Shown here in pieces: positions 31,146-32,996 of a stretch of 32,996 nucleotides of DNA. Origin of the DNA: an uncultured Clostridia bacterium (GTDB taxonomy: Bacteria > Bacillota > Clostridia > Oscillospirales > Ruminococcaceae); NCBI GenBank assembly GCA_947624375.1, contig CANQKD010000020.1:1-32996 (forward strand), given 5' to 3'. The first letter of the stretch is position 1. Every line of letters begins with the position of its first letter. The notes below the pieces were generated by a model. That model searched no databases and was not told the DNA's origin. It saw only the letters and a program-made list of their open reading frames with translations. Both the position numbers and the translations under genes were made by a program.

Positions 31146-32522
31146 ATGAAACATGGCAATAAGCTTTTAAAAAGACTTCTCGCCTGCGTTCTGGCGGTAT
31201 GTACCTGCGCCGCGTTCATGACCTCATGCGGCAATGGTGACAGCTCATCTTCGGCTGCCCCGGCAGACAGTTCATCGGCGGCAGAAACTACAGCAGCCAC
31301 AGAGAGCGCTCCCGAGAGCACCGCGGAGGAAAGCTCGGAAGCTGATGATTCTCAGGCTGAAGAAGTCACGCCCATAGACGTAACACAGGGCGCTACAGAA
31401 GAAATGCTTGAAAGAGCGTATCTTTTCAACGGCGATCTCAGCCGTCTTGCAGCGGTAATAAAAAGAGCTCAGGACGACATTCACAACACAACTAACATCT
31501 GCTATTTCGGCGACTCCATTTCGGCAGGTTCGGGCGCTTCAAAGGGCAGCAAGTCTTACGGCGAGCTGTTCAAAGCGTGGTGGTCTGAAAACATCAGCAT
31601 AAACGTTCAGGTGCAGCAGCAGAGCATCGGCGCTACCGACTCTTACCTTGCGGTACACCGCTTTAAAGGCGATGTTGCCGAGGTTGACTGCCTGCCTACA
31701 CTTGACGGCGTTCAGCTTCCGCAGATAATCATAATCGAGTACATAAACGACGAGAACACCGAGTTTTACAAGGAAACTATGGACAGCCTTGTAAGAATGG
31801 CTCTCTCGCTTGACAGCAATCCTGCCGTAATAATCCTCGAACCCACCGTTGACAACGGCTCTTCGCCGCAGGATCAGCACCTTGAAGTTGCAAAGCACTA
31901 TAACGTACCGTTCATCTCTTATCACGATGCCGTAATGCCCGAGATAGAGAAAGGCGCGTTCGCGTGGACAGACATCTCAAACGATACCGTTCACCCCAAC
32001 GACCCCGGTCACGCTATGGTAGCACAGATGATAGAGGGTCTGGTTACTTATACTATGGACAACATGGACACCATAGGCACAGAGGTAACGCCGTTTGACC
32101 CTGCCACCGAGAGCCTTACCGGCGATAAGTATGTAAACGCCGACAGAATTGACAGAAAGAGAACCAGCGATGCAGTAAAATGCGTTGACGAGGGCACTTT
32201 CACAGAGCAGTCTGCAAAGCAGTGGCCTTATGTAAACGACTATGCTACCTACAGCGGCGGCAGCTGCACATGGGAGATAACCGCGCAGAATATAGGTATC
32301 GCGTACTACAAGACTACAAACGGTCTTAACGGCAAAGCTACCGTTACAGTCGACGGCGAAGAAGTTGCGACCATTGACGGCGACTTCCCCGGCGGCTGGG
32401 GCAACTACACCGAGATAGAGTCCATCTACCAGGGTGACAAGAGCGAAAAGCACACGGTAACTCTCACCGTTCCAGAAGGCGAAGCAGATGACTTCTACAT
32501 TCTCAGCTGGCTGATAAGCTGA
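31146..32522 (+). CDS. Secreted SGNH/GDSL hydrolase lipoprotein
   Basis: A 458-residue surface esterase. Signal peptide with lipobox ending at Cys28 (FMTSC), a Ser/Ala/Glu/Asp-rich linker to about residue 75, then an SGNH hydrolase domain: Ser124 in YFGDSISAGSG, an Asn-containing block (IIEYINDEN), and Asp280/His283 in DTVHPNDPGH, a complete catalytic set. A C-terminal beta-sandwich (about 355-458, SCTWEITAQNIGIAYYKTTNG) resembles the jelly-roll accessory domain of esterases and may bind carbohydrate. Probably removes acetyl groups from plant polysaccharides at the surface; substrate inferred. ATG 31146 follows AAAGGAAAG; an in-frame GTG at 31137 overlaps that site. Divergent from the CE2-type gene. 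Confidence 0.87.
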   Translation: MKHGNKLLKRLLACVLAVCTCAAFMTSCGNGDSSSSAAPADSSSAAETTAATESAPESTAEESSEADDSQAEEVTPIDVTQGATEEMLERAYLFNGDLSRLAAVIKRAQDDIHNTTNICYFGDSISAGSGASKGSKSYGELFKAWWSENISINVQVQQQSIGATDSYLAVHRFKGDVAEVDCLPTLDGVQLPQIIIIEYINDENTEFYKETMDSLVRMALSLDSNPAVIILEPTVDNGSSPQDQHLEVAKHYNVPFISYHDAVMPEIEKGAFAWTDISNDTVHPNDPGHAMVAQMIEGLVTYTMDNMDTIGTEVTPFDPATESLTGDKYVNADRIDRKRTSDAVKCVDEGTFTEQSAKQWPYVNDYATYSGGSCTWEITAQNIGIAYYKTTNGLNGKATVTVDGEEVATIDGDFPGGWGNYTEIESIYQGDKSEKHTVTLTVPEGEADDFYILSWLIS

Positions 32523-32538
32523 CACACAAGCAAAACAT

Positions 32539-32576
32539 AAGACCCGTCCGGTACTTTCCCGAGCGGGTCTTTTTTA
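32539..32576 (+). terminator. Terminator of the SGNH lipoprotein gene
   Basis: AAGACCCG (32539-32546) and CGGGTCTT (32564-32571) with an inner CCGG/CCCG partial pair, then a T run to 32575. It lies between two convergent genes. Confidence 0.87.
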
Positions 32577-32587
32577 CGTCTGTGCAG

Positions 32588-32914
32588 TTATTTTACAGGC
32601 GCTTTTTTAGCTTTACTTTCTTTTTCGTGATTTTTTCTGTACTTGTCAATGGTACGCTGCAAGGACTTTATCTCCTCGCCCGTAAGACCCGTAACATCAA
32701 GAGTAACTCTGTTATTGTCGATCTCCAGCAGAGAATCAACGGGAATATCGAAAAATTCCGATATCTTTACAATTATCTCGGTAGACGGGTTTCTCTTTGA
32801 TTTTTCATAGTAGCATATCGCAGAGCGCGAAAGCCCCAGAACCTGAGCCAGATCAAGCTGAGAATAGCCTGCCTCGATCCTTAACTGTTTCAGTCTTTCA
32901 CCAAAATAGATCAT
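32588..32914 (-). CDS. XRE-family helix-turn-helix regulator
   Basis: A 108-residue DNA-binding protein. The HTH_3 domain covers about residues 4-60 (FGERLKQLRIEAGYSQLDLAQVLGLSRSAICYYEKSKRNPSTEIIVKI is read here in parts: QLRIEAGYSQLDLAQ as helices 1-2, GLSRSAICYYE as the recognition helix). A charged C-terminal helix (TGEEIKSLQRTIDKYRKNHEKESKAKK) follows and may form a coiled coil for dimers. The start is ATG 32914 because AGGAGG lies seven bases upstream; a longer in-frame start at 32983 adds an unlikely hydrophobic leader. Target unknown; it converges on the SGNH gene. Confidence 0.88.
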   Translation of the reverse strand: MIYFGERLKQLRIEAGYSQLDLAQVLGLSRSAICYYEKSKRNPSTEIIVKISEFFDIPVDSLLEIDNNRVTLDVTGLTGEEIKSLQRTIDKYRKNHEKESKAKKAPVK

Positions 32915-32996
32915 ATGTACACCTCCTCGTATAATAAAGATGTATTCTAATTGCCTTTTAAAGACAAATAGGATATAATACAAGTATCGGATAGGG

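Noticed and set aside
32940-32996. Promoter for the XRE regulator near the window end
   Set aside because: TTGTCT and TACATC with 17-base spacing were noted, but the match is poor and a second candidate overlaps the window edge.

Overview
The window looks like a chromosomal stretch of a low-to-mid GC Gram-positive anaerobe of the Clostridia, most likely a Ruminococcus-like member of the Oscillospirales. Supporting evidence: strong AGGAGG-type ribosome sites, near-consensus sigma-A promoters almost all with 17-base spacers, a cdaA-cdaR pair, a csoR-copA copper operon, a homodimeric-type glycyl-tRNA synthetase, lipoprotein signal peptides followed by Ser/Ala/Glu-rich linkers, and a CE2-type esterase typical of plant-fibre degraders. 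The assignment is inferred from gene content and style; no rRNA or tRNA gene is present to confirm it.

Layout. 1-5090 (minus strand): an EF-G-like GTPase and a SERCA-type Ca2+ ATPase. 5247-6623: a DUF3343 protein followed by a cysteine desulfurase-family enzyme. 6722-8892: diadenylate cyclase CdaA and its regulator CdaR, overlapping. 8893-9113: a hairpin-rich spacer. 9114-10712: an FAD-dependent dehydrogenase, converging on pnuC (minus) at a shared terminator. 11524-14497: a copper operon (consensus promoter, CsoR box, csoR, copA) whose ATPase ends in a CopZ-like domain with its own ribosome site. 14557-15360: a tyrosine recombinase. 15398-19508: a five-gene operon (membrane protein, 2-hydroxyacid dehydrogenase, small P-loop kinase, proB, proA). 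21182-24028 (minus): serC, a 42-codon membrane protein, serA and a 103-residue membrane protein in one tightly coupled operon. 24140-24937: an aquaporin. 26738-28178 (minus): glycyl-tRNA synthetase. 28187-31022 (minus): an orphan sugar-type binding lipoprotein and a CE2-type esterase. 31064-32576: a secreted SGNH hydrolase lipoprotein. 32588-32914 (minus): an XRE-type regulator.

The most unusual content is in the gaps (1-181, 19509-19766, 20226-21243, 24938-26737). These hold a family of composite repeats built from 7-base units of two kinds. Type A units are of the form TTAGATG. Type B units are of the form AGAAGCA and are arranged as inverted arms around a conserved loop of about 45 bases. 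The loop occurs in both orientations relative to the same flank. Type A arrays carry stop codons in all frames of both strands; these repeats supply the actual stop codons of two genes, and in at least one copy the ser operon terminator lies inside the element. Nearby are three tandem copies of a 260-base unit, two of a 185-base unit, six copies of a short palindrome around GAATATTC, and two copies of a hairpin element with compensatory base changes.

Functionally the window is mostly housekeeping (translation, Ca2+ and Cu homeostasis, c-di-AMP signalling, proline and serine synthesis, NAD precursor uptake), with a small carbohydrate-deacetylation and sugar-binding set at the right end and decayed phage- or mobile-type remnants in the repeat-rich gaps.
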